64,000 nt of DNA from Gracilibacillus lacisalsi DSM 19029 (GTDB taxonomy: Bacteria > Bacillota > Bacilli > Bacillales > Amphibacillaceae): contig NZ_KB898667.1 of NCBI RefSeq assembly GCF_000377765.1, positions 62,001 through 126,000 of the forward strand, given 5' to 3'. Positions 38,809 to 47,201 of the stretch are shown here, in pieces. The notes beneath the pieces are model-generated. The model was not told the origin of the DNA, did not search any database, and saw only the letters and a program-made list of their open reading frames with translations. A program made the translations under genes and the position numbers. Numbering within the stretch: position 1 is the first letter of the stretch; the number at the start of each line of letters is the position of its first letter.

Positions 38809-39179
38809 TCAAAATAAACTTAGTGGTATTGTAATGGCTTTTTAAAGAAGGGAAGAAAGGATATCATCCGCCGCGAAACAAAAGTATATTGAACTATAAA
38901 AAGCGAAACTGGAGAATAACCCAGGTTGCCAAGTCTGACGTATGTTGTAGAGCAGATTAACGAAGGATGCTTATTTCCACTCTTGTGGGAATTGTTTGAC
39001 CTAAAGATCCACTTTTTCGAGAGGTTGTGCTCGAAAAAGTTAGCTGAAGGGAAAACTCTCAGGAAAGGGAAGTGGGCAGCCGGAGTCAACTTGTTCAAAT
39101 ATTTCATCATTAATACCAAAGTAATAATCGACCGGCGTGAGTTGCCGTTTTTTCTTAATACCTACTTTTGCCAAGGGTT
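38809..39179. other. Gene-free region of 371 bp with hairpins and a dispersed motif
   Basis: It holds a perfect 11-bp hairpin ACTTTTTCGAG/CTCGAAAAAGT (about 39008-39037), a second hairpin TTTCCAC/GTGGGAA (about 38974), and at 39066-39112 the motif shared with 7647-7694. An 89-codon frame across it has no ribosome binding site and low-complexity content, so I do not call it. The region may be a remnant of a mobile element. Confidence 0.5.
39066..39112 (+). repeat. Second copy of the motif at 7647-7694
   Basis: AAGTGGGCAGCCGGAGT followed by CAACTTGTTCAAATATTTCAT; compared with 7647 it lacks about six bases in the middle. Similarity fades on both sides. Confidence 0.5.
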
Positions 39180-39794
39180 CTACGTGACATTATAATGATT
39201 CGATTCTTTAGATTTCGTCATACAATAAACGCTAAGTCCATCGATTATGGTTGTATTTCTTAACTCATAGCCAAATCGTTCATAAAAGGCAACATTCTGC
39301 TGATTCTCTGTATCAAGTGATATGGAATAGGAGATTGGTGAAGACGCAGCAATTTCATCGAGCTGTTTTAGAACCTTTTTACCTATTCCCTTTCCTTGAT
39401 AGGAGGGATCTACCCCGATCATAGTTAGATAATAATGTGGTTCATTGGGGGCATTTGAAAAAGTTACTTTTTGATACTTAGTTAAATACCTAAGTACACG
39501 AAAAGGTAGCTTCAATACTAATAACAGCATTTCGATATTTAAGTTAATCTTAGCTTTTATAGATACGTTTGTAAGATTGCTAGGTCGATCGACAATTGCG
39601 ATGTAACTTGGCTTCGTAGCATGGTCTGTGAGGATCAGCCCATCTAATAAATGATTTCGTTTAATGATAAATCGAATTAAACTTTTCATTTGCCGCTCTC
39701 TTTTTTGATTTGAGAATAAGTGGATAAACATAGGGTCTTTCGCAAAAGCTCGAGTAAGTAAGGATATATGATTTTCGTTAATTTGTTTGTTCAT
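39180..39794 (-). CDS. GNAT family N-acetyltransferase
   Basis: Acetyltransferase of 204 residues. The acetyl-CoA motif A is 'VDPSYQGKGIGKKVLKQLDE', followed by 'NVAFYERFGYE'. ATG 39794 has a GGGGGG-containing site and overlaps the end of the upstream membrane protein gene by 17 nt, so the two are coupled. A longer frame starting at 39893 only repeats the other gene's sequence in a second frame. Substrate unknown. Probably under the TetR regulator at 40398. Confidence 0.85.
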   Translation of the reverse strand: MNKQINENHISLLTRAFAKDPMFIHLFSNQKRERQMKSLIRFIIKRNHLLDGLILTDHATKPSYIAIVDRPSNLTNVSIKAKINLNIEMLLLVLKLPFRVLRYLTKYQKVTFSNAPNEPHYYLTMIGVDPSYQGKGIGKKVLKQLDEIAASSPISYSISLDTENQQNVAFYERFGYELRNTTIIDGLSVYCMTKSKESNHYNVT

Positions 39795-40338
39795 GATGAG
39801 CCCCCCTGTGATGAAAAACAGAAAAGCTGTACAATACCTTAAAAACATAAAAAATGAATATAGCGGAAGCGAAAAGTGGAATTGTCTGCCCAAGGTAAAC
39901 CACCATTAGTAATCCTAACCCAGTTAATCCACCGGCTAAGAGGTTATGGATGGAGGAAGATCTCATCCAATTTAAGACTATGGCACTAATTAAAGTGTAG
40001 ACACAAACTATAATCCCATAGTAAATGGAGATTTCCATTGCCCATGAAAGGATAATCGGTTGAATATGGATGGCTATAAATATCCATCTCATTCTTGGGT
40101 GCTGCTCATAAAAGATATCGGTTCCCTTCGTTAAGTTTGCGACAACACCTCCTGAAATATCTAAAAACAAAAACCACATGACAATTTGTTTTAGCAAAGA
40201 TAAACCGCGCCATTCATCAAACGTTAATAAACATAATGTACAGCCGGATATAAGTACAAAACAAGCAATCACAAGTAAGGATGATTTCGTCTGGAATTCA
40301 CCTAATATCTCATGGAAAAACGAGGGGATTTTAATCAT
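39778..40338 (-). CDS. Membrane protein of unknown function, TetR-controlled
   Basis: Protein of 186 residues with about six hydrophobic segments. I recognise no named family. It stands 59 bp from the stop of the tetR gene on the same strand, with a TetR-type palindrome at 40354-40370 just upstream, and overlaps the acetyltransferase gene. The pair is therefore the likely regulated unit. Confidence 0.75.
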   Translation of the reverse strand: MIKIPSFFHEILGEFQTKSSLLVIACFVLISGCTLCLLTFDEWRGLSLLKQIVMWFLFLDISGGVVANLTKGTDIFYEQHPRMRWIFIAIHIQPIILSWAMEISIYYGIIVCVYTLISAIVLNWMRSSSIHNLLAGGLTGLGLLMVVYLGQTIPLFASAIFIFYVFKVLYSFSVFHHRGAHHEQTN

Positions 40339-40353
40339 AGAGCACTCCTTCTA

Positions 40354-40370
40354 ACCGTTCGATCGGTCAA
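40354..40370. promoter_or_regulatory. Candidate TetR operator before the membrane protein gene
   Basis: ACCGTTCGATCGGTCAA: CGATCG centre with arms close to those of ACTGTCCGATCGGTCAA at 41028-41044. It lies 16 bp upstream of the gene start. Confidence 0.65.
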
Positions 40371-40397
40371 TTTTATTATTTGGAGAAATGGCAGTAG

Positions 40398-40982
40398 TTA
40401 TTTTAATAAAGACTGCCATGCTTTTATTTGTAAAGTCCAAATTTCTTTAAACGTTACGACATCTGATTCTAGTAAAGAATGGAGACCGTAACCATCTAAC
40501 GTCATAATGATCATTTCAGAAACTTTGAAAAGCCTCTCTTTTTCTTGAGTGCTATAGTGTGATAATTGTGTAGCAATAGCGTCAACGACCTCGTGCTTAG
40601 CCTTTAACAAATAGTCCCTGTATTTTTCATTGTGTAAGCACGTATTATAGAAATGAAATAAAACAGAATAAGATAACCTCTCTTCGTCACTTAATGAGTA
40701 AATACTCTCACCAAGAAAAAGGAAAAATCCTTCCAAATCTTTACCCTGATAGGTTTTAACAGGTTCGACTAAATCAACAAGTATATGCTCGAAAATGGTA
40801 TCTAAAATGCTATCTACAGAGCCAAAGTGGTGGAAAATATTGCTCTTACTAATTCCCAAAAGATCTGCTATTTTTTTTGCGCTTAATCCTTCGATACCTT
40901 CTTCAGCAATGATTGTCATAGAGGCAACCAGAATACGCTCTTTTGTTTCATTGCCTTTTGTAATCCTTAAATCGTGACTCAT
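40398..40982 (-). CDS. TetR family transcriptional regulator
   Basis: Regulator of 194 residues. The N-terminal helix-turn-helix is typical: 'KERILVASMTIIAEEGIEGL' then 'IADLLGISKSNIFHHFGS'. The C-terminal part would bind a ligand. A palindrome precedes its own gene and an almost identical one precedes the next downstream gene, so it likely represses both. The inducer is unknown. Confidence 0.92.
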   Translation of the reverse strand: MSHDLRITKGNETKERILVASMTIIAEEGIEGLSAKKIADLLGISKSNIFHHFGSVDSILDTIFEHILVDLVEPVKTYQGKDLEGFFLFLGESIYSLSDEERLSYSVLFHFYNTCLHNEKYRDYLLKAKHEVVDAIATQLSHYSTQEKERLFKVSEMIIMTLDGYGLHSLLESDVVTFKEIWTLQIKAWQSLLK

Positions 40983-41027
40983 TTCAACCTCCTGATTGGA
41001 CCTTTATATATTTTTATCTTAACACTA

Positions 41028-41044
41028 ACTGTCCGATCGGTCAA
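41028..41044. promoter_or_regulatory. Candidate TetR operator before the tetR gene
   Basis: ACTGTCCGATCGGTCAA, 46 bp upstream of the tetR start; 14 of 17 bases match the site at 40354-40370. Confidence 0.65.
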
Positions 41045-41163
41045 TGTTTATAGATGAACTTGAACCGTTATGTTTATTGTCTGGCTTCATCAAACTTTAA
41101 GATTGCAATTTGAATTAGGTACTTTGTTCCTTTTGCTCCTAAAAGCCAACAATATAAGCAATT

Positions 41164-41616
41164 TTATTTATAGCTTAACTTTTGAATAAACTTCCAATGG
41201 ATAATAAGGGTAAGAAAGATGAAAGGGTATAATAACGCAGAATACCAAAGTTTCCAGCTAACGTAGTAAAAAAACGCTGTCTGCAAAGAAATCCATTCAA
41301 AAACAACGGAAAATGCAGTCCAAAGTAAGATATAGAGAACTTTAGTTCCTAACTTCTTAGTAGAAGGATAAAAATTTAGAAATAAAAAACTAATGGAAGG
41401 AAAGTACAATAATATTCCTAGCAGGGCAAGCCAATCAAATCCTACTCGAAAATAACCATACAAATGATAATGTAGGTTAAGTATGATATCAGTTAAAAGT
41501 CCATATACAAAAGCAAAAATGGATGTAGCATAAATTTCAATCTTATTTAGCTTTTTAGGAGAAAAAAATGCAATAAAGTTGAAGAAAACAAAAATGACAA
41601 AAATAAATATCCACAC
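41164..41616 (-). CDS. CBO0543-like multi-pass membrane protein
   Basis: Membrane protein of 150 residues with about five segments. The C-terminal pattern 'ILLWTAFSVVFEWISLQTAF' and 'WKLWYSALLYPFIF' is that of CBO0543-type proteins in Bacillales. I start at GTG 41616, which has AGAAAGGA upstream and avoids a 46-nt overlap with the previous gene. It is last in a three-gene unit (42889 to 41164). Function unknown. Confidence 0.72.
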   Translation of the reverse strand: MWIFIFVIFVFFNFIAFFSPKKLNKIEIYATSIFAFVYGLLTDIILNLHYHLYGYFRVGFDWLALLGILLYFPSISFLFLNFYPSTKKLGTKVLYILLWTAFSVVFEWISLQTAFFYYVSWKLWYSALLYPFIFLTLIIHWKFIQKLSYK

Positions 41617-41630
41617 ATCTATATTCCTTT

Positions 41631-42104
41631 CTATTTGGAGGTTACTTTTGCTACTCCGATCGCAAAGTGATTCCACAGTATATTTTCTACTAATTCTGCT
41701 TGTGTTTCCTCACACTCAATGATTACAATAACTTCTGAATGTTTTCCTTTTAATAATCGTTTCTTTCTTTTAATAATCCGTTCAGTAAAAAGACGAATAA
41801 TAAGCCCGATTAGGAAGCCTATGAATGCACCGATTAACCCCCAATATATTGGGCCTAATGCTAATTCAAAGCCTATACTTGCTCCAATAACAGAGAAGGC
41901 GGTCGCAAGTGCTAAACCAATATCAATCATGCTTGTACCGTCTGAACGATGCAGTGTATCAAATAATTTCCACTCTTCTTCTCGGTTATCAAGTGGAACA
42001 GCATATATATTTTCTTTCATGATTCCCTTTTTCTCTAGCGTAGAAATAGCTAATTCTAAAAAGGTATTATTTTCAAATGTTGAAAATAGTTGCATTTTAA
42101 TCAC
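41631..42104 (-). CDS. Conserved Bacillales membrane protein with central glycine-rich hairpin
   Basis: Protein of 157 residues. A soluble N-terminal part ('LELAISTLEKKGI', 'FDTLHRSDGTSMID') is followed by two glycine-rich membrane segments and a C-terminal soluble part ('EVIVIIECEE'). Start is GTG 42104 overlapping the upstream stop by 4 nt; ATG 42095 is an alternative. As I recall, similar proteins sit between the same two neighbours in other bacilli. Function unknown. Confidence 0.75.
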   Translation of the reverse strand: MIKMQLFSTFENNTFLELAISTLEKKGIMKENIYAVPLDNREEEWKLFDTLHRSDGTSMIDIGLALATAFSVIGASIGFELALGPIYWGLIGAFIGFLIGLIIRLFTERIIKRKKRLLKGKHSEVIVIIECEETQAELVENILWNHFAIGVAKVTSK

Positions 42105-42889
42105 TTCACTTTTTGTCTTTTTAGAATCTGAAAATTAGCGTTTTGATAATGGTCTTTTAAATATGATCTTTGTTCTTTTTCATAGAGTTTGTTGTTTTCA
42201 ACTGTCGCTGAATATGAATCATAAATAGCAAAGCCATACAGAGACGGAAAAAATAATAACCATTGTGGATTTAAGGTTGTAGTTGCTTTTTGGATTTCTC
42301 CTAAAAATAATAAAGACACAGCCTCGAGAGCATGAGATTGATAAAAAAAGACAATAGCCCAAATGCCTACAAAAGCAGCCGTTAAAATTCTATGGATATA
42401 TAATTGCCCTAGACCAGGCATGAATAACGACCAGATACAAGCTAGTATAGGATTTCTCTTATCTAGGTAATTTATTTCTATTGGTGATAAGACAAAAGAG
42501 TTAAAACGGTGATTTTCTCTTTCTGCCAATAGGTAAACTTTATTCAAGTCGATGGTTGTTCGATAGCTATCCCAAATGGCGAAAAGGTAAACAGGGATAT
42601 AAATGAGCAGCCATCGTGTATCCAAAACCTCTTTAGCCATGTCCATTTTCCCTTGAAACGAATAAATCATTGCAAGGTTAAGTTTCGTTTGGACATTGAT
42701 TATAACTTCCCAGATAAACAATAAATAGCCACGTATATATTTGGAAAGTAATAAATGTCCGAATCCTGGACATGCCGCACTCCACCAAGCAATAATATAT
42801 GGATTTCTTAGATGAACTTGTGTTGTTCCCAGTATACTGACATGTGCCTTGTAACGCCTTGCTGTATTGTCATTATTGTAGTTTTGCAT
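42101..42889 (-). CDS. Conserved membrane protein with duplicated TM2-like PGxGH/QL motif
   Basis: Protein of 262 residues consisting of two similar halves. The first has 'NPYIIAWWSAACPGFGHLLL' and the second 'NPILACIWSLFMPGLGQLYI'; each half ends with a 'IWDSY' or 'IYDSY' motif and 'NKVY/NKLY'. This duplication is visible directly. The protein probably spans the membrane six to eight times. It is first in the three-gene unit. Role unknown. Confidence 0.78.
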   Translation of the reverse strand: MQNYNNDNTARRYKAHVSILGTTQVHLRNPYIIAWWSAACPGFGHLLLSKYIRGYLLFIWEVIINVQTKLNLAMIYSFQGKMDMAKEVLDTRWLLIYIPVYLFAIWDSYRTTIDLNKVYLLAERENHRFNSFVLSPIEINYLDKRNPILACIWSLFMPGLGQLYIHRILTAAFVGIWAIVFFYQSHALEAVSLLFLGEIQKATTTLNPQWLLFFPSLYGFAIYDSYSATVENNKLYEKEQRSYLKDHYQNANFQILKRQKVK

Positions 42890-42945
42890 TTTTAATCCAC
42901 CTAAAAAATAATCTTTAACATGATTTACATGATATATACTCTATT

Positions 42946-43088
42946 TCAACCATTCTGGGCCTCTGAATAACAATCTCTTACAAGTTCTTCTTGTAGTGGA
43001 GAGGTCACGTTATTCGCTTCTTTATTTGCCAATACAATAGATGGGGATAGAATGGTTAATATAAATGCTACTATTACAACCTTATCAT
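42946..43088 (-). pseudogene. Small secreted protein gene with a frameshift near the start
   Basis: On the minus strand GAGGTG is followed by ATG 43088, but the frame stops after ATGATAAGG TTG TAA. One additional A would give MIKVVIVAFILTILS..., a signal peptide ending in SIVLA before NKEANNVTSPLQEELVRDCY, and a stop at 42946. The open frame downstream is clean. The mature part may be a truncated DUF3888-like protein. It could also start at a non-standard codon. Confidence 0.35.
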
Positions 43089-43434
43089 GTTAGAACACCT
43101 CTTAATGATTAATGTCTCTCTAGTTTTCAAAATTATGTAAATAAAACGTCGTTAGAGATGTTGATTTAGTTATTTAGTATAAGTGTATCTCTTCTTTGGT
43201 AAATGTTTATACTTAAGAAAAAGAATTAGAAATCAATCAATATAGTAACGATAGGAATGGGTCTATCCAAATATTAGTTGCTATTCCAGACATTATCTGC
43301 TATTCTAAATAAGACTTATTTTTGTTCGGTATCGGTCTGAGAGAAAAGAGTAAATTTTGCACTTTTCGCCTTTTATCTAAATTGAACATTGATAGTAATA
43401 AATGGTGGGGATATCCACATAGGAGGAAACAAAT
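43089..43434. other. Gene-free region before the cold-shock gene
   Basis: About 345 bp, AT-rich. The last 100 bp are the probable leader of the cold-shock gene. No terminator or further gene was recognised. Confidence 0.5.
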
Positions 43435-43635
43435 ATGCAACAAGGTACAGTTAAATGGTTTAATGCAGATAAAGGTTTCGGTTTTATCGAAGTAGAAGGT
43501 GGCGAAGATTTATTCGTACATTTCTCAGCTATTCAAGGTGAAGGATTTAAAACTTTAGAAGAAGGTCAAACAGTTACGTTTGATACTGAAGAAGGTCAAC
43601 GCGGACTTCAAGCTACTAACGTTAATAAAGCATAA
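43435..43635 (+). CDS. Cold-shock protein (CspA/CspB family)
   Basis: Single-stranded nucleic acid-binding protein of 66 residues. Both RNA-binding motifs are seen: 'KGFGFIEV' (RNP1) and 'DLFVHFSAI' (RNP2). AGGAGG precedes the ATG. A terminator follows at once, so it is monocistronic. The next gene encodes an RNA helicase, a partner often induced in cold. Confidence 0.97.
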   Translation: MQQGTVKWFNADKGFGFIEVEGGEDLFVHFSAIQGEGFKTLEEGQTVTFDTEEGQRGLQATNVNKA

Positions 43636-43640
43636 TGATT

Positions 43641-43675
43641 AAAGGGCTCTTCCATAGAGTCCTTTTTCTTTTTTT
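43641..43675 (+). terminator. Terminator after the cold-shock gene
   Basis: AAAGGGCTCT and AGAGTCCTTT, 10-position stem with one G-T, loop TCCAT, then TTTCTTTTTTT. Confidence 0.9.
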
Positions 43676-43807
43676 GCAGAGAGAAAAATCATTTATCAGT
43701 CAACATTACAGCAACAGTGAAAAATGTATTCGCTTTTCTTATATTTGAATATGATGAACAGTCTGCGCAAATAGTATAAATAAATCTAATATAAATGAGG
43801 GTAACAA

Positions 43808-45250
43808 ATGAATGAAAGAGATTTTGAAAGCTATCTATTAAGTGCTGAATTAAAAAAAGCACTAGATGTATTAAAATACAATAAGCCTACAGAGGTACAA
43901 AGTGAAGTCATTCCACGAGTATTGGAGAACCAAGATCTAATAGTAAAGTCTCAAACCGGAAGTGGAAAGACTGCTGCTTTTGCTATTCCTATTTGTGAAA
44001 AAATGGTCTGGGAAGAAAATAAGCCACAAGCATTAGTGCTAGCCCCGACAAGAGAACTAGCTGCTCAAGTTCGTGAAGATATAACCAATATCGGCAGGTT
44101 TAAACGAATCAAAGCATTAGCTCTATATGGCAAAGAATCCTTTGCTATTCAAAAGGATGAACTGAAACAAAAAACACATGTCGTTGTAGGTACTCCGGGG
44201 CGAGTAATGGATCATATCGAAAAAGGGACATTAGATTTAGAGCAAATAAAATATCTTGTCATTGATGAAGCAGATGAAATGCTTAGAATGGGCTTTATAG
44301 ATGAGGTAGAAGCTATCATTAAACAAGTACCATCGAACAGAGTAACGATGTTGTACTCAGCAACCTTACCAAAAGAAATTGAAAAGCTTTGCCATCAATA
44401 TATGAAAGACCCTGTAAATGTTGAAATTACAACAGAAGTCACAACTGATCGAATAGAGCACAGTTTATTTGAAGTGAAAAAAGACGCGAAAATGGCTTTA
44501 CTTAAGGATGTAACCATTGTTGAAAATCCAGATAGCTGTATCATTTTCTGTAATACCCAAGAACAAGTAAACGAAGTATGGAGTGAGTTAGAACAGTCTC
44601 ATTATTCTTGTGAACAAATTCATGGTGGTTTAGAACAAGAAAAACGATTTTCTGTAATGAAAGGCTTTAAATTGGGAGAATTTCGTTATCTTGTAGCAAC
44701 AGATGTAGCAGCTAGAGGCATAGATGTAGATAATGTGTCTCTCGTGATTAACTTTGATGTCCCAATGGAAAAAGAAAGCTATGTACACCGAACAGGAAGA
44801 ACAGGTCGTGCAGGTAATAAAGGGAAGGCGATTACCTTTGTAGCTGATTATGAAAACAAATATTTGCGACCAATTGAGAAGTATATCGGTTTTGAGCTTC
44901 GTAAACGGGAGATACCTTCGAAAGAAGCAGTAAAGAAAGCAAAAGAAGCCTTTGATAAAAAAATGACCGAACGACGGATTGTTAAAAATAATAAAACAGC
45001 TAGAATCAATCAAGATATTATGAAATTGCATTTTAATGGTGGCAAAAAGAAGAAAATTCGGGCTGTGGATCTTGTTGGTACTATTTCAAATATCCCAAAT
45101 GTAACAGCAGACGATATTGGGATTATTACCATTAAAGATAATTGGTCTTATGTTGATATATTGAATGGCAAAGGATCTCTAGTTTTGGAAGCGATGGAAC
45201 ATACAAAAGTTAAAGGAAAGAAATTAAAAGTAAGCAAAGCAAGGAAATAG
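43808..45250 (+). CDS. dbpA: DEAD-box RNA helicase DbpA/YxiN type
   Basis: RNA helicase of 480 residues. Motif I 'SQTGSGKTA', Ia 'PTRELAAQV', II 'IDEADEML', III 'YSATLP' and VI '[10 protein letters not shown]' are present. The C-terminal 76 residues form the RNA-binding domain that recognises hairpin 92 of 23S rRNA in YxiN ('[15 protein letters not shown]'). It acts in 50S assembly. Confidence 0.94.
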   Translation: MNERDFESYLLSAELKKALDVLKYNKPTEVQSEVIPRVLENQDLIVKSQTGSGKTAAFAIPICEKMVWEENKPQALVLAPTRELAAQVREDITNIGRFKRIKALALYGKESFAIQKDELKQKTHVVVGTPGRVMDHIEKGTLDLEQIKYLVIDEADEMLRMGFIDEVEAIIKQVPSNRVTMLYSATLPKEIEKLCHQYMKDPVNVEITTEVTTDRIEHSLFEVKKDAKMALLKDVTIVENPDSCIIFCNTQEQVNEVWSELEQSHYSCEQIHGGLEQEKRFSVMKGFKLGEFRYLVATDVAARGIDVDNVSLVINFDVPMEKESYVHRTGRTGRAGNKGKAITFVADYENKYLRPIEKYIGFELRKREIPSKEAVKKAKEAFDKKMTERRIVKNNKTARINQDIMKLHFNGGKKKKIRAVDLVGTISNIPNVTADDIGIITIKDNWSYVDILNGKGSLVLEAMEHTKVKGKKLKVSKARK

Positions 45251-45384
45251 AAATATTCAAATACGTACACAGTCCCCCTTAAACTCTATTATTGGAAGGA
45301 CTAAAATACAATTTCGTTAATATTTCGATCAATTTGTAGTAGAATAGTATCGATTAAGCGGTAGAGAGATAGGGGGAAGTGATT

Positions 45385-45864
45385 ATGGAAATTCGTGAAA
45401 TGGTAGAAAAAGATAATCAGGCAATGGAGAGAATTATTAAGCAATCTCTTGAGTCTTTTTCCTTAAATATTTCAGGTACAGCTTATTTTGATCCACAACT
45501 AGGAAGATTAGCACAATTTTATCAGCAACAACCAAACGCCAAATATTGGGTTGTTGTAAATGAACATGAGGAAGTAATGGGTGGGGTAGGTATTGCACCT
45601 TTCGACCAGGAAAAAAATATATGCGAGTTGCAAAAATTGTACATTATCCCTGAAGCACAAGGTAGAGGTTTATCCAAAAAATTGATTACAGTAGCATTAA
45701 ACTTCGCAAAAAAGCACTATACATTTTGTTATTTAGAAACAATGGACAAACTTCAAATCGCCAACCAACTCTATAGTAGGTTTGGTTTTAAGCAGCTTGA
45801 TAAACCGATGGAAGCATCAGAACACAATGCTTGTGACACTTGGTATATAAAGGAGTTATCATAA
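45385..45864 (+). CDS. GNAT family N-acetyltransferase
   Basis: Acetyltransferase of 159 residues. Acetyl-CoA motif 'LYIIPEAQGRGLSKKLI' and 'ANQLYSRFGFKQL' are present. I use ATG 45385 with AGGGGGAAG upstream; GTG 45379 is too close. No neighbour indicates a substrate. Confidence 0.9.
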   Translation: MEIREMVEKDNQAMERIIKQSLESFSLNISGTAYFDPQLGRLAQFYQQQPNAKYWVVVNEHEEVMGGVGIAPFDQEKNICELQKLYIIPEAQGRGLSKKLITVALNFAKKHYTFCYLETMDKLQIANQLYSRFGFKQLDKPMEASEHNACDTWYIKELS

Positions 45865-45902
45865 GCAAGCTATCAAAAGCTTGAGAGTTATATAACATTA
45901 AG

Positions 45903-45945
45903 AAAAGGAAAGCGCATAGTCATCCTATGCACTTTCCTTTTTGTT
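45903..45945. terminator. Bidirectional terminator between convergent genes
   Basis: AAAAGGAAAGCGCATAG and CTATGCACTTTCCTTTT pair over 17 positions with one mismatch, loop TCATC, T run on either side. Confidence 0.95.
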
Positions 45946-45951
45946 TTTCTA

Positions 45952-46464
45952 CTAGTTTTCCAATAATTTAAGTGACTCTCTATTGAATGCAGGAAGGTCA
46001 TCAGGAGTTCTGCTAGTTACCAGGTTGTTGTCTACAACCACTTCTTCATCTTTTACTATTGCGCCAGCATTTTCTAAATCTTTACGTACAGACACGAAGC
46101 TTGTCATTTCTCTATCTTTTAATAGGTCTGTTTCTACAAGGAATTGTGGTCCGTGGCAAATGGTGAATACTGGCTTGTCTTCTTGTAAAAACGCCTTTGC
46201 AAATGCACCATTTTTCGGGTTAATACGTAATAAATCTGGTGAAAATCCTCCTGGGATTAATAGAGCGTCATAATCACTAGGATTTACCTCATCAATACCT
46301 TTATCAGCTTTGATTTTGTCACCATTTTTACCAGTTATTTCTTTGTTTGCTTCTTCACTAATAATTTCTATTGTATGACCTGCATCTTCATACGCTTTTG
46401 CAGGATCAGTTAATTCGATTTCTTCTACCATATCTGTTACAAGAGCAGCAATTTTCTTACCCAT
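45952..46464 (-). CDS. DJ-1/PfpI family protein (YfkM/YraA type)
   Basis: Protein of 170 residues. The nucleophile elbow 'TICHGPQFL' carries the conserved cysteine, and 'LLIPGGFSPDLLR' the glutamine-amidotransferase-like motif. Close to Bacillus general stress protein 18 (YfkM) and YraA, which act in repair or removal of glycated and damaged proteins. Monocistronic by its surroundings. Confidence 0.92.
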   Translation of the reverse strand: MGKKIAALVTDMVEEIELTDPAKAYEDAGHTIEIISEEANKEITGKNGDKIKADKGIDEVNPSDYDALLIPGGFSPDLLRINPKNGAFAKAFLQEDKPVFTICHGPQFLVETDLLKDREMTSFVSVRKDLENAGAIVKDEEVVVDNNLVTSRTPDDLPAFNRESLKLLEN

Positions 46465-46591
46465 GTTAACTCATCCTTTCCATTTCTAATTTCAAATACA
46501 ATCATAAGAAATAAGTTATAATAAGTAAAGTAGACTGCTTAAAGAAGCTGTGAAAAATAGAGTGAATCCTCCGTTAGACTCAAAAATCTAT

Positions 46592-46890
46592 CTTATAGAC
46601 ACTTTTTCACATTTCACCGCTTTTCTGTCCATAAGAATCCATCTCATAGACACTTTTTCACATTTCATCGCTTTTCTATCCATAAGAATTCATCTTATAG
46701 ACACTTTTTCACATTTCACCGCTTTTCTGTCCATAAGAATTCATCTTATAGACACTTTTTCGTATTTCACCACTTTTTTGTCCATAAGAATCCATCTTAT
46801 AGACACTTTTTCGTATTTTCTCGCTTGTATGTCTATAAGAATTTATCTCATAGCCATTTTTACTGTTTCATTCGTTTTTGTCTTTGAGAG
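46592..46890. repeat. Array of about six 51-bp units, core CTTATAGACA ... TGTCCATAAG
   Basis: Left arms start at 46592, 46643, 46694, 46745, 46796 and 46847, exactly 51 bp apart; the last unit is degenerate. Here the inner part (CACTTTTTCACATTTCACCGC) is also conserved between units, unlike the arrays at 3440 and 14992, so this array is younger or recently amplified. It lies in the 737-bp space between the DJ-1 gene and the deoxynucleoside kinase gene, which are divergent. Confidence 0.93.
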
Positions 46891-47069
46891 CGCTTCTCGA
46901 GGGTGTTTCAACTTTTATACAAGTTAATATATTTTCTTCCTGAAAAACGTTATTTCGCATGAACAGTCTGTGTTATAATATACAAGTTGCTTTTCAATAC
47001 TTAGACTAAAAGCATGTATATAAGAACCAATAAAATCTCGTTTTTGATTATGTTTTGATATGCTATTAT

Positions 47070-47140
47070 TTATCACGGTGCTAATCGTCTGTATGACCGC
47101 CACTTCAAGCTTTAACTGCTCAGTGGGGAAAAGTTTCACT
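47070..47140 (-). ncRNA. Shortened third copy of the structured dispersed element
   Basis: On the minus strand it reads AGTGAAACTTTTCCCCACTG..., then AAAGCTTGAAGTGG, then CATACAGACGATTAGCACCGTGATAAA. The 3' third matches both other copies well; the first hairpin and the middle are missing. This looks like an internal deletion. Confidence 0.5.
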
Positions 47141-47201
47141 TTATTATTTTCATAGCTTCGAGGGATACGGGTTCTAGATTTTTTTAAAGGGGCTAAATAG
47201 A

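Noticed and set aside
38926-39195. 89-codon frame
   Set aside because: No binding site, runs through hairpins and the dispersed motif, and into the acetyltransferase gene on the other strand.
43262-43315. Weak repeats of CTATTCC/CTATCC every 18-19 bp
   Set aside because: Only three imperfect copies in AT-rich DNA; period not exact.
46550-46927. 125-codon frame with 17-residue repeats
   Set aside because: Shadow of the 51-bp array at 46592.
46924-47139. 71-codon minus-strand frame
   Set aside because: Overlaps the structured element copy and AT-rich DNA; no supporting site.
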